64,000 nucleotides of DNA, from IMG/VR virus record IMGVR_UViG_3300034980_000520, positions 1 through 64,000 of that record. One strand, 5' to 3'. Source of the stretch: a virus. Positions 16,857 to 25,136 of the stretch are shown in pieces. A program made the position numbers and the translations under genes. Below the pieces are notes generated by a model. The model did not search any database. It was not told the origin of the DNA and worked only from the letters and a program-made list of their open reading frames with translations. The number at the start of each line of letters is the position of its first letter. Position 1 is the first letter of the stretch.

Positions 16857-18962
16857 ATGGCATATAACAGTACGACAGGCAGTCAAATGTCGGGCGACAT
16901 AAGATACGAGAACGATCCAGAGGATACTCAGATAGATTTTGAAAATGACTCTATCACATTAAGAGCCGGCGGCGCCAACAACATGGTAATCTCGACGACT
17001 TCGATCACCGCATCAGTATTGTTGTCTTCGTCAATGCCTATTTCAGCATCTTCCTTTTGGGTAGACGGGGTTCAAGTAAGTGGCGGAGGAACTCCCGGCG
17101 GCTCCAGTACACAGGTGCAATATAATAATGGAGGCAGCTTTGCAGGCTCCGCTAATTTAACATTTAATGGAACGACGCTTACCGCCGCCGGAATTTCTTC
17201 TACTGGAAATACTACGCTCGGCGATGCCGGCGCCGATTCAGTCACCATTAATGCGGCAACCGTCAATATTCCCAATGTTGCAGCCGGTACAGATAACACG
17301 GTAGTAGTCTACAATGGAACTACACTTGTGACAGATGAGATTGATTCCCGCGTGTGGGGAAGTACGCTGGTGGACGCTACCGGCACGCCTGTTGCGAATC
17401 AAATAGCCACATGGAGTGACGCTAATACTGCACAGGGGCTCGCTACTCTGACTTATGACGGCACCACGTTAGCGATAACGGGCTCTATTTCTGGCTCTGG
17501 CAACATATCTGGTTCTGCTTTCTATGGAAGCGGAGCAAATCTCACAGGATTGCCATCAGCAGCTATTACGACTTATAATAATTCAACTGACAATAGAGTC
17601 ATTACATCGGTAAATTCGACAACGGTTCAGGGTGAAGCCAATCTCACTTTCGATGGCACGACACTTGCAGTTGTGGGCGACATGTCGGGTTCGGGTGTAC
17701 TATCGGCTGATCAGATTAAGTGTTCAGGTTCTGTAGCCGCGGTATCTTTTGCTGGCGATGGTTCCGCATTGACGGGACTACCCTCGGCTGCCATCTCTAC
17801 TTATAACACCTCCGGAGATAACAGGATCATAACTTCGGTGGACGCCACGACTGTACAAGGCGAGGCTGATCTTGCTTTTGATGGAACCAAGCTGACTGTA
17901 AAGGGAGCTAACAGCATAATAAACGTGACTGGCAGTCTCCAGATCGGCACCAACGTTGATACACCTCACAAACTGCACGTTAGCGGAACGGAATCGCAAG
18001 TATTATGTCTGATAGGGAGTGATCTCTATGAGACTATTTTTGCAGTAACCGGATCCGGAAAAGTTACAGTAGGTGGTGTCCATTTAGATGCTAAATTTAA
18101 TATTACGGGATCCGACGCCGATGTCCTTATGTCAGCCAAAAGCAACACTAAGAGTCCTGCTTTTGTTATATCAGGCAGTGGCAACGTTGTTGTAGGAAAT
18201 CAGCTTTCCGCTTCGAGCGGCATCACAGGATCCGCGCTATACACCGAACATACAGTTATAGATGCTATTCACGTTTCAAGTTCGCTCCCCGTTTCGGCTT
18301 CATCTTTTTGGGTAGATGGTGTTCAGATAACCGGCGGTGGGGGAGGCGGAACACCCGGAGGCGCTGATGGGCAAGTCCAGTACAATAATGGTGGCTCTTT
18401 TGGCGGAGAAGCCGAGCTTGTGTACGATGACAGCAACAACAGACTCGGTGTCGGCACTGCAGTCCCAACCCACACGCTTTCTGTGACTGGATCGGCAGCA
18501 ATCTCCGGAGATCTTACAGTCAGTGGATCGCTGAGAGCGGCCAAGAGAATAGAAATGACAACTCATTATTTTGCATATGGAGGTAACGGCGAAACATTCA
18601 TACCGTTCGGCTACGGAAATACAGATGACGCTACCAATCCGACAGAAAAGAACCAATTTATTGCGCCTTATCCGGGATCTCTTAAGAAATTAATGGTCCG
18701 CACTCATAATACTCAAAATGGGCATGCTACTGCGAGTTTGTGGGTAGGGAATGACGGTACCGAAGACTTCAACGTCGGCGGCTCGGTAGTAGAACACGTA
18801 ACCGCATCGATGGCTAGCGCAAATACTACATACACTTTTAACTTTACCGGAACTTCGCACTTTACATCAAGTCAAATTGTTGGCGTATCGTTCGATTTTA
18901 GATTGAACCCCGGCGAGGTAAATATGACATGCGTTTGGGAATACGACGATAGAGAACTTTAA
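16857..18962 (+). CDS. Large modular fibre-like protein with internal duplication
   Basis: 701 residues, ACGGAGA ribosome site. Starts MAYNSTTGSQMSGDIRYEND. It contains two copies of a module with SASSFWVDGVQ, a Gly-rich turn and VQYNNGGSF (about residues 57-100 and 472-520). It also has two copies of GLPSAAI(T/S)TYN...VQGEA(N/D)L.FDGT (about residues 231-270 and 307-346). The C-terminal 130 residues are a different beta-sandwich-like domain (FIPFGYGN ... VTASMASANTTYTFNF), perhaps the distal or receptor-contacting tip. It lacks the IKDE-type domain of its paralogues. Host-recognition role is inference. Confidence 0.7.
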   Translation: MAYNSTTGSQMSGDIRYENDPEDTQIDFENDSITLRAGGANNMVISTTSITASVLLSSSMPISASSFWVDGVQVSGGGTPGGSSTQVQYNNGGSFAGSANLTFNGTTLTAAGISSTGNTTLGDAGADSVTINAATVNIPNVAAGTDNTVVVYNGTTLVTDEIDSRVWGSTLVDATGTPVANQIATWSDANTAQGLATLTYDGTTLAITGSISGSGNISGSAFYGSGANLTGLPSAAITTYNNSTDNRVITSVNSTTVQGEANLTFDGTTLAVVGDMSGSGVLSADQIKCSGSVAAVSFAGDGSALTGLPSAAISTYNTSGDNRIITSVDATTVQGEADLAFDGTKLTVKGANSIINVTGSLQIGTNVDTPHKLHVSGTESQVLCLIGSDLYETIFAVTGSGKVTVGGVHLDAKFNITGSDADVLMSAKSNTKSPAFVISGSGNVVVGNQLSASSGITGSALYTEHTVIDAIHVSSSLPVSASSFWVDGVQITGGGGGGTPGGADGQVQYNNGGSFGGEAELVYDDSNNRLGVGTAVPTHTLSVTGSAAISGDLTVSGSLRAAKRIEMTTHYFAYGGNGETFIPFGYGNTDDATNPTEKNQFIAPYPGSLKKLMVRTHNTQNGHATASLWVGNDGTEDFNVGGSVVEHVTASMASANTTYTFNFTGTSHFTSSQIVGVSFDFRLNPGEVNMTCVWEYDDREL
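17021..17160 (+). repeat. Fibre module repeat, copy 1 (copy 2 at about 18271-18420)
   Basis: Encodes SS(S)(M/L)P(I/V)SASSFWVDGVQ, a Gly-rich linker TPGG and QVQYNNGGSF. The second copy lies about 1.25 kb downstream in the same gene with similar but not identical codons. Boundaries are approximate, read from the translated similarity. Confidence 0.75.
17548..17667 (+). repeat. Fibre beta-repeat, copy 1 (copy 2 at about 17775-17894)
   Basis: Each copy encodes about 40 residues with GLPSAAI(T/S)TYN, DNR(V/I)ITSV, TTVQGEA and FDGT. The two copies are 227 bases apart start to start and differ mainly at synonymous or conservative positions, indicating duplication within the fibre gene. Confidence 0.75.
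18271..18420 (+). repeat. Fibre module repeat, copy 2
   Basis: Second copy of the SASSFWVDGVQ / TPGG / VQYNNGGSF module described at 17021-17160. It has a longer glycine run before TPGG and divergence after the GGSF segment. Confidence 0.72.
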
Positions 18963-18998
18963 GCCGTATTAAAAAAATGGGTTTTCATCTACTATAAT

Positions 18999-19007
18999 AC
19001 TATTTAT
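18999..19007 (+). promoter_or_regulatory. Candidate late promoter box ACTATTTAT
   Basis: ACTATTTAT 42 bases before the scaffold ATG at 19041. An upstream TTTTCAT stands ten bases away, close to the T(T/A)TTG(C/A)A element seen before other boxes. The adjacent ACTATAATAC is A/T-rich and could also act as a -10-like element. Confidence 0.55.
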
Positions 19008-19040
19008 TTTTGAAATATGTTGTGATTCAGGAGATACTAC

Positions 19041-20267
19041 ATGTCTAATTTGCTTAGTGAAGCCATAGTCGATGCAAAAGCATTGAGAGATGCTGCGTTA
19101 AAAAACGCCGAAACGATTGTAATTGAGAAATATTCCACAGAAGTGAGAGATACCTTGGAGAAATTGCTAGAGCAGCCCGAAGCACCCCCACCTGTGGATC
19201 TCGATGCCGATATGGGCCCAGATTCAGAGGTACCCGTTGGAGGCGAAGAAGCCGCCATGCCACCAATGGAAGAGCCGCTCGATCCCATGGCAGAGACAGA
19301 AGAGCCAGCCGAAGAGATTTCGGAAGATGATATTCCGCTGGGAGCCACCAACGGCTTCGCGGATCTCGATGGCAAAAATTTGGGCTCATTCCCAGCAGAC
19401 GGACAAGATGTGGAACTTAACATCAACCTTGGCGCCCTTCAAGAGAGCGTCGACGAATTGACAGCAGCACTGCAAGAAGAAGAGGAATATGACATCTCTG
19501 AAGAGAACATTGCTGCGATGGTAGCAGAAACGCTAGGCGCCGCCACCAAGGAAGAGCTTGAAGAGGCAGCAACAGTTACTACCGCGCCCAGCGCCGGCAT
19601 TGCCGCAGCACAGCAAACGAAAGCTGAGGATGATGAATTTAAAGACTCTGATGACGGCGACTTGGCTGAAGGCGAAGATGAAGATCCCGAAGCTAAAAAC
19701 ACAGACATGGGTTCCCTTGTAGACGCGGTGATGGAAAGACTTACCGTAGACATGGGTGCTACTCTTTCGGGATGGGCGGGACGCTCATCTGAAAGCATGC
19801 GATGGGAGATTGAGAAAGCTCTCGCCCACCGACGTAGCACAGATGTCGATGAAGAATTAAAAGATTTGAAGAAAGCTCACGAAGAGTTGGTATTTGAAAA
19901 TAACCAACTCACCGAGCACAACAATAAATATAAGCAAGCAACAGTAGAGTTGAAGGAGAGTTTACATGATGTAAACCTTTCTAACGCTCGCTTGCTTTAT
20001 ACGAACCGAGTATTGAGAAATGCCTCCTTGAATGAGCGACAAAAAGATAAAATTGTCGAAGCTATTTCTGGCGCCGGTTCAGTAGCAGAAGCACGTACGA
20101 TATATGATACGCTTCAAAGCACAGTGGAGGCTGCCCCTAAGAGAAGTCCACAATCACTGAGCGAAGCAATTGGTCGTCGTTCTACTGTTCTAAGGGCTTC
20201 TCGTGAAGAGAAGCCTTCATCCGATCCGTTACAGGATAGGATGAAAAGACTAGCTGGAATAAAATAA
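19041..20267 (+). CDS. Prohead core scaffold protein (T4 gp22-like)
   Basis: 408 residues. Forms the internal core on which the prohead shell assembles and is degraded by the head protease. The N-terminal helix (LLSEAIVDAKALRDAALKN) is followed by a long acidic Pro/Glu/Asp region (about 45-220). A coiled coil (DEELKDLKKAHEELVFENNQL) and a C-terminal part with LSNARLLYTNRVLRNASLNERQKDKI, ISGAGSVAEAR and a basic tail MKRLAGIK complete it. The acidic-then-coiled-coil plan and position directly before the capsid gene fit gp22. T4 gp22 is shorter (269); the acidic insert accounts for the difference. Confidence 0.85.
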   Translation: MSNLLSEAIVDAKALRDAALKNAETIVIEKYSTEVRDTLEKLLEQPEAPPPVDLDADMGPDSEVPVGGEEAAMPPMEEPLDPMAETEEPAEEISEDDIPLGATNGFADLDGKNLGSFPADGQDVELNINLGALQESVDELTAALQEEEEYDISEENIAAMVAETLGAATKEELEEAATVTTAPSAGIAAAQQTKAEDDEFKDSDDGDLAEGEDEDPEAKNTDMGSLVDAVMERLTVDMGATLSGWAGRSSESMRWEIEKALAHRRSTDVDEELKDLKKAHEELVFENNQLTEHNNKYKQATVELKESLHDVNLSNARLLYTNRVLRNASLNERQKDKIVEAISGAGSVAEARTIYDTLQSTVEAAPKRSPQSLSEAIGRRSTVLRASREEKPSSDPLQDRMKRLAGIK

Positions 20268-20300
20268 TCATAATTTATAAAAAAAAGGAGGTGATTTAAA

Positions 20301-22103
20301 ATGTCTAGTATTATCGAAAGATTGACCGAAGGAGTTGTCAATCGTGATATGCGCGCCGAAGGCTCAGCTCTTCTTTCTAAATGGGAGAAGACTGGTTTGT
20401 TGGAGGGTCTTACCAAGGATCGTTCAAGAACTGCCATGGCTCGCTTGCTTGAAAACCAAGCAAAAGAACTGCTTCGCGAGAGCAGCAGCATGAGCGCTGG
20501 TGATGTTGAGGGCTTTGCAGCCGTCGCGTTCCCCATCGTACGTCGTGTATTCGCAGGCTTGATCGCAAACGATCTTGTCTCTGTTCAGCCCATGAGCTTA
20601 CCCTCGGGTCTGATTTTCTTCCTCGACTTCGTGTTCTCACCGAACATCGGAGCTAGCGGAACTCAGACTGGTAGATTTGGTAACGAACCTAACCAGTCCA
20701 TCTATGGTGGTGATAAGGTTGGTTCTGCTCTTACCGGCGGATTGGATCTTGTCGGCTCTAAGGGACAGGATCTTTCTGGTCCTCGTACCGTAGGCGCCCG
20801 TGGTTATGCATATGCATCCCCAAGTGGCTCTTGCGCAGTTTCGAGTTCTCAGATTACTGCTTCTGGTTGGCTTGTCGGTAACGAAACAGCCGCTCAGAAG
20901 AAGTTGATCCAATACGATCCGGATCTTGAATCTCTCAGTGGTTCTTCTACTGCTGTATACGTGCTTCGTCTTGTTCTTGAGAAAGAGCAGGTTAATAGCG
21001 CTGCAACCGGCGATGGAACTCAAATTGATTATCTCAACTTGGGTGCTGTTTCCGCTTCGATCGGCTCTATCAACTCAATGACTAGTCTCACTCTTACGTC
21101 GGCTGACACTGCTCAGTTACGTCGCTTGACTCAGGCTACAGAGGGCGTTGATCGTGATAGTGGTACTCTTTCACTGTACTTCACTACTACTGTTGACACA
21201 ACTTCAGTTGCCACCACTGCTGGTAGACTTACTGCAAGTTTCCCAATTATCGATGATATCGCTGCTGGCGGTGCTGTCGGTGCTGTTACCGGTCAAGAAG
21301 TGTGGGGCTTGGAAGGAAATGCTGACATCCCAGAGATCGACATCAAAGTCGATTCAGTGGCTGTCACCGCTCAAACCAAGAAGCTCAAGGCTAAGTGGAC
21401 TCCGGAGTTAGGGCAAGATCTTAACGCCTACCACAACCTTGATGCAGAGGTTGAGTTGACAAGTATCCTTTCGGAGCAAATCGCTCTTGAAATCGATCGT
21501 GAGATCCTTGCGGATCTCGTCAATGGTGCAACTGCTAGTACTTACTACTGGTCACGTTCCCCCGGTCTCTTCGTGAACCGTACAACTGGTGCTGAAATCG
21601 GCGCTAGCTCTGCGGCTCCCGACTTCACTGGTACCGTGTCTGAGTGGTATGAGACTCTTGCAGAAACCATCAATGATGTATCTGCTCAAATTCACCGCAA
21701 GACTCTTCGTGGTGGTGCCAACTTCATCGTCTGTGGACCAGAAGTTGCCAACATCCTTGAGTTCACCGCTGGATTCCGTGCCTCCGTCACACATGATGAC
21801 GAGGTTGGTTCCGTTGGTGCTGTTAAGGTGGGTTCGATGAGTAAGAAGTTCGACGTTATCGTTGATCCTTACTTCCTGCGCAACGTGGTTCTCGTTGGAC
21901 GTCGCGGTTCCTCTTTCCTTGAAAGCGGATACGTGTACGCACCATACGTACCACTGCAGACTACACCAACAATCTTCGGTGTCGAAGACTTCGTGCCTCG
22001 CAAGGGTGTGATGACTCGCTACGCCAAGAAGATGGTTCGTCCAGATATGTACGGATTGGTTGTGGTTCAGGGCATTATCGGTCAAGCCGGCGCAACTAGC
22101 TAA
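20301..22103 (+). CDS. Major capsid protein (T4 gp23-like)
   Basis: 600 residues behind an excellent AAGGAGGTGAT ribosome site. HK97-fold shell protein. Recognisable gp23-family segments are FPIVRRVFAGLIANDLVSVQP (about residues 77-97) with the following SLPSGLIFFLDF, RFGNEPNQ, KAKWTPELGQDLNAYHNLDAEVELT, LSEQIALEIDREIL, and the C-terminal FGVEDFVPRKGVMTRYAKKM. The first 60-odd residues are probably the propeptide removed by the prohead protease, as in T4. Codons are strongly biased to GCT/GGT/CGT, as expected for the most abundant virion protein. A terminator follows. Confidence 0.95.
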   Translation: MSSIIERLTEGVVNRDMRAEGSALLSKWEKTGLLEGLTKDRSRTAMARLLENQAKELLRESSSMSAGDVEGFAAVAFPIVRRVFAGLIANDLVSVQPMSLPSGLIFFLDFVFSPNIGASGTQTGRFGNEPNQSIYGGDKVGSALTGGLDLVGSKGQDLSGPRTVGARGYAYASPSGSCAVSSSQITASGWLVGNETAAQKKLIQYDPDLESLSGSSTAVYVLRLVLEKEQVNSAATGDGTQIDYLNLGAVSASIGSINSMTSLTLTSADTAQLRRLTQATEGVDRDSGTLSLYFTTTVDTTSVATTAGRLTASFPIIDDIAAGGAVGAVTGQEVWGLEGNADIPEIDIKVDSVAVTAQTKKLKAKWTPELGQDLNAYHNLDAEVELTSILSEQIALEIDREILADLVNGATASTYYWSRSPGLFVNRTTGAEIGASSAAPDFTGTVSEWYETLAETINDVSAQIHRKTLRGGANFIVCGPEVANILEFTAGFRASVTHDDEVGSVGAVKVGSMSKKFDVIVDPYFLRNVVLVGRRGSSFLESGYVYAPYVPLQTTPTIFGVEDFVPRKGVMTRYAKKMVRPDMYGLVVVQGIIGQAGATS

Positions 22104-22128
22104 ACACTAGAAACGTAATGCACAGTGT

Positions 22129-22155
22129 AAAGCCTCCGTTTTTAACGGGGGCTTT
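22129..22155 (+). terminator. Terminator hairpin after the major capsid gene
   Basis: Ten-base stem AAAGCCTCCG (22129-22138) with CGGGGGCTTT (22146-22155), one G-U pair, loop of seven. The U-run after the stem is weak (TTT inside the stem, then CCTGT), so it may terminate partially or stabilise the 3' end of capsid mRNA. Confidence 0.7.
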
Positions 22156-22241
22156 CCTGTATCTAAGAGCTACTTATATGCGAGGAGAGAAATCTCTTCG
22201 TTAATTGACCTAATTAATATTTATATAAGGAGAAATATATT

Positions 22242-22748
22242 ATGGGAACCAAAAGAGTAGGTTGGGCACGAATTCGTAGCCTGATTAACGAAAATCAAAA
22301 TCAACTTAAGACACGAAACGATCAAATTAAAGCGGTGTCTTCCGCTACCACTTTAACCGCTGATGATTCCGGCGCAACTATTTACTGGACACACAGTACA
22401 TCGAATCATGACATTACACTTCCGGCCGCTAAAGTTGGCTTGAACTTCAAGTTTGTCATTGCTGAAGGGTTTGCTAAGAATCACCACATTACTTGTGCTG
22501 GTTCAGACGAGGTTTTTGGAAAGGTGACGGTTACTTCTACAACGGCAGATAAAACCGACACACAAACCGAGGACAAAGACACAAGCAATTTTACTGAACT
22601 AAGACTTCATTCATCCGGGAACACCCTAGGCGGCGGCTCGGGCGATGTCATCGACATGGTTTGTGTTGAAGACGGCTACTGGCTCGTTAGCGCAGTGCTC
22701 CACACCACCGGTACTGCTCCGGCAGCAACTGTGGTAATGCAGGCTTGA
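22242..22748 (+). CDS. Virion protein related to the fibre C-terminal domain
   Basis: 168 residues with AAGGAGA before the ATG. After a helical N-terminus (GWARIRSLINENQNQLKTRN) it carries a single copy of the beta domain found at the ends of the fibre-like proteins: ITLPAAKVGLNFKFVIAEG, then ITCAGSDEVFG, then VIDMVCVEDGYWLVSAV. An insert rich in Thr/Asp/Lys lies between strands. Located between the capsid and neck genes, it may be a capsid decoration protein or a fibre anchor. A TATTTATA at 22218 upstream resembles but does not match the late box. Confidence 0.65.
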   Translation: MGTKRVGWARIRSLINENQNQLKTRNDQIKAVSSATTLTADDSGATIYWTHSTSNHDITLPAAKVGLNFKFVIAEGFAKNHHITCAGSDEVFGKVTVTSTTADKTDTQTEDKDTSNFTELRLHSSGNTLGGGSGDVIDMVCVEDGYWLVSAVLHTTGTAPAATVVMQA

Positions 22749-22790
22749 TGTGATCGCATAGACTGTTTTTAGAAAAATATAACTTTATTT

Positions 22791-22823
22791 CCCCCCCTCT
22801 CCTTTTGGATTGGGGGGTTTTTC
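22791..22823 (+). terminator. Rho-independent terminator
   Basis: A C-run (22791-22797) pairs with a G-run (22812-22817) around a CTCC/GGAT-containing loop, followed by TTTTT. It ends the 22242 transcript about 45 bases after its stop. The rest of the 176-base gap holds the next late promoter box. Confidence 0.8.
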
Positions 22824-22871
22824 TTGAAAATGTCGATCCCCCCAAAAATACCGCCCGCAATTTTTTGAGAT

Positions 22872-22895
22872 TTTTGCACCCGCGATTACTATTTA
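22872..22895 (+). promoter_or_regulatory. Candidate bipartite late promoter TTTTGCA-N9-ACTATTTA
   Basis: TTTTGCA at 22872-22878, nine bases, then ACTATTTA at 22888-22895, 37 bases from box start to the ATG at 22925. Arrangement and spacing match the elements at 23329-23352, 26050-26073 and 63665-63688. Confidence 0.62.
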
Positions 22896-22924
22896 CTGTT
22901 GAACTAAACACATAGGAGTTCCAA

Positions 22925-23305
22925 ATGGGAAAGAAAAGAAGAATGCTGTCAGCAACTAAGAAGTTTGCTAAAAAGCACAGCCAACACCCTCGAATGAGAA
23001 TGTTAAACAGCAGAAACACCGCGACAACAACCGCACCAGTGGAGGAAGTAGTCCTGAGCACCCCTGAGCCTGTTAAGCTGGCGCCAGAACCTACCACTAC
23101 GCCTGCTACCCCAATAATGGCGCCCAAAGCCACACCAGCGCCTGCAGCGACAGTTTCAGAAACCATAGAGGCTAAAGCCGCTACAATTACCCCGAAGAAG
23201 ACAAAACTGAAGGCTCCAAAGAAAGCGGCTCCCAAAACAGCCAAAAAAACGTCAACACGACGACGCAAAACAACCAAAAAGAAAACCAATAACGCAACTG
23301 CATAA
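22925..23305 (+). CDS. Histone-H1-like basic protein, candidate packaged DNA-binding protein
   Basis: 126 residues behind AGGAGTT. The N-terminal 25 residues are basic (MGKKRRMLSATKKFAKKH then SQHPRMR). A Pro/Ala/Thr-rich linker (about 40-90) follows, then a C-terminal tail of Lys/Ala/Pro/Thr repeats (KKTKLKAPKKAAPKTAKKTS, RRRKTTKKK). This composition is that of histone-H1-like tails and bacterial Hc1/AlgP-type proteins that neutralise and condense DNA. It has its own terminator upstream and late promoter. Packaging in the head is inference from its timing and place beside capsid and neck genes. Confidence 0.6.
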   Translation: MGKKRRMLSATKKFAKKHSQHPRMRMLNSRNTATTTAPVEEVVLSTPEPVKLAPEPTTTPATPIMAPKATPAPAATVSETIEAKAATITPKKTKLKAPKKAAPKTAKKTSTRRRKTTKKKTNNATA

Positions 23306-23328
23306 AATAAACGTTTTCATGCATTGAG

Positions 23329-23352
23329 TTTTGCAGCGCTCTTTACTATTTA
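23329..23352 (+). promoter_or_regulatory. Candidate bipartite late promoter TTTTGCA-N9-ACTATTTA
   Basis: TTTTGCA (23329-23335), nine bases, ACTATTTA (23345-23352). The box abuts an in-frame ATG at 23353, which decides against that ATG as the start of the next gene. ATG 23374, with a GGGAGAGGGA ribosome site, is preferred. Confidence 0.62.
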
Positions 23353-23373
23353 ATGGGAGAGGGAATTTCTTTA

Positions 23374-24642
23374 ATGCCAACTAATCTTAGCCCAAAATCA
23401 ACAACAAGCGCCGTCATACTCACATCCACAGGCTCCGCAGCCAATGTGGGAACTGCTGTTCCGTTTGGTATTTATACCGGATCTGTTGATTTCTTAAGCG
23501 GCGCCTCGCTGCAAGTTAATTACGTTTACAAGAAACTTGGTGGCGACGTCGTTGACATTGAATTAACGCCCGCAAACGTATATTCGGCTTATGAAGAAGC
23601 GGTATTAGAATATTCTTATATTATTAATCTGCACCAAAGCAAGAATGCGCTTGGTGATTCACTGGGCGATGTTACCGGTACGTTTAACCACAAGGGTGAG
23701 CTATTAACGGGCCCGACAGGCTCGAATCTAAGATTCCCGAGGTTTCAGGTATCATATGCTCAGCGTGTGGGAGATGGACTGTCAACCAAATCAGGCTTTG
23801 GTGGCACCACTACAATATACTCAGGATCTTTTACGCCAGATGAGAACACTCAAGACTATGATTTGCAGTCTATTATTGAAGCGGCATCGAGCACGGGCAC
23901 AGATGAGTCAGGAAATTCGGTGCCCTTTTCGGGCTCTGTGGGTTCTAAGAGAATCTTCGTAACGAAGGTGTTTTTCAAGACGCCACGCGCTATGTGGCGT
24001 TTCTACGGGTATTATGGAGGCATTGGTGTGGTGGGCAACCTGAGCACCTACGGACAGTTTGCAGACGATTCGACGTTTGAGTTAATTCCAACGTGGCAGA
24101 ATAAATTACAGGCGATTATGTATGAAGATTCTATCTATACACGAACATCGCACTATTCCTATGAGTTAAAGAACAATAAGTTGAGATTGTTTCCCAATCC
24201 GATGAACTTTCCTTATGAAAATAATGAAGTTTGGTTCAATTTTTATATTAAGCAAGATGCAACCGCCGATGAAGCCGGATATGACGATGGGGTTCGCGGA
24301 ATTAACAACATGAATACGCTGCCCTATGACAATTTGCCCTATAATAGTATCAACTCGATTGGTAAACAGTGGATCCGCAAATACGCTCTTGCACTGTGCA
24401 AAGAGATGCTTGGGCAAATCCGTGGAAAATTTACTACTATTCCAATTCCCGGCGATACTGTCACCTTAAATCATAGCGAGTTGCTAACTCAAGCAAAAGC
24501 AGAACAACAAGATCTGAGAGATAAACTTAAAGAAATGCTTCAGGGGATGGAATATCACGAACTGGTTAAGATATCTGCACAGAAGGCAGACTCAACGGCT
24601 AAAACGTTTGTATTTTCTCCTGTGCCAATATTCGTGGGGTAA
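23374..24642 (+). CDS. Neck / head-completion protein (T4 gp13/gp14 type, tentative)
   Basis: 422 residues from ATG 23374, chosen because of the ribosome site and because the promoter box touches the upstream ATG. The N-terminal region is Ser/Thr-rich. A middle region has FVTKVFFKTPRAMWRFYGYYGG. The C-terminal part reads WIRKYALALCKEMLGQIRGKF, IPIPGDTVTLN and LLTQAKAEQQDLRDKLKEML. The W-x2-YA-ALxKxxxGxxRxKF...PGxxVxLNxxxL pattern is typical of T4-like neck proteins that close the filled head. Which of gp13 or gp14 it corresponds to is not decided. Confidence 0.65.
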   Translation: MPTNLSPKSTTSAVILTSTGSAANVGTAVPFGIYTGSVDFLSGASLQVNYVYKKLGGDVVDIELTPANVYSAYEEAVLEYSYIINLHQSKNALGDSLGDVTGTFNHKGELLTGPTGSNLRFPRFQVSYAQRVGDGLSTKSGFGGTTTIYSGSFTPDENTQDYDLQSIIEAASSTGTDESGNSVPFSGSVGSKRIFVTKVFFKTPRAMWRFYGYYGGIGVVGNLSTYGQFADDSTFELIPTWQNKLQAIMYEDSIYTRTSHYSYELKNNKLRLFPNPMNFPYENNEVWFNFYIKQDATADEAGYDDGVRGINNMNTLPYDNLPYNSINSIGKQWIRKYALALCKEMLGQIRGKFTTIPIPGDTVTLNHSELLTQAKAEQQDLRDKLKEMLQGMEYHELVKISAQKADSTAKTFVFSPVPIFVG

Positions 24643-24647
24643 TTTAG

Positions 24648-25136
24648 ATGGGAAATGAATGGAAAAGACCAGAACAGCCGCCACCACCGCTCTTCTTAGG
24701 TAAAAAAGAACGAGATCTTGTAAAGCAAGTCAACGATGAGTTGGTTGAGAATGTCATTGGGCAGGCAATCCTCTATTATCCAATTGATATGGATCGTACT
24801 AATTTTCATGACATGTATGGAGAAGCAGTCGAGAAAACCTACCTTTCTCCTATTCGCGTATACGCTTTAATTAAATTTGACGAAGAAGCAACAAGTTATA
24901 TGGAAGGAATGGGCATCGATGCAGATTCAGTAATCACCGTTAACTTTCATCGTCGACGACTCACCGAAGATCAAGATTTATATGTCCGTGAGGGTGACTT
25001 TATTTTATATGGTAAAACATATTACGAGATAGTTAAGTTATCGGAGCCAAGAAAGTTGTTCGGACAAGTCAACCACACGTTTGAAATTACAGCAATCTGC
25101 AAGCGCGCCAGAAAGGGGTTATTCGATGCTTCCTGA
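24648..25136 (+). CDS. Head-tail connector-type structural protein
   Basis: 162 residues. A proline-rich start (EQPPPPLFLGKKERDLVKQV) leads to ELVENVIGQAILYYPIDMDRTNFHDMYGEA, a beta-rich middle with YLSPIRVYALIKFD, and REGDFILYGKTYYEIVKL near the C-terminus. The compact beta-barrel-like pattern and position between neck and tail genes fit a head-tail connector or stopper protein. I do not recognise a named family. It overlaps the next gene by 11 bases. Confidence 0.65.
   Translation: MGNEWKRPEQPPPPLFLGKKERDLVKQVNDELVENVIGQAILYYPIDMDRTNFHDMYGEAVEKTYLSPIRVYALIKFDEEATSYMEGMGIDADSVITVNFHRRRLTEDQDLYVREGDFILYGKTYYEIVKLSEPRKLFGQVNHTFEITAICKRARKGLFDAS

Noticed and set aside
22218-22225. TATTTATA before the 22242 gene as another late promoter
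   Set aside because: It lacks the ACTATTTA form and the upstream element, and lies in a generally A/T-rich leader. It is too weak to list as a promoter.
22687-23289. Long - strand open frame opposite the histone-like gene
   Set aside because: It is the complement of a Lys/Ala/Pro-rich gene and crosses a terminator and promoter; nothing in it resembles a protein domain.
23353-23373. ATG at 23353 as start of the neck protein
   Set aside because: It touches the ACTATTTA box, so it would be upstream of any transcript from that promoter; ATG 23374 has a proper ribosome site.
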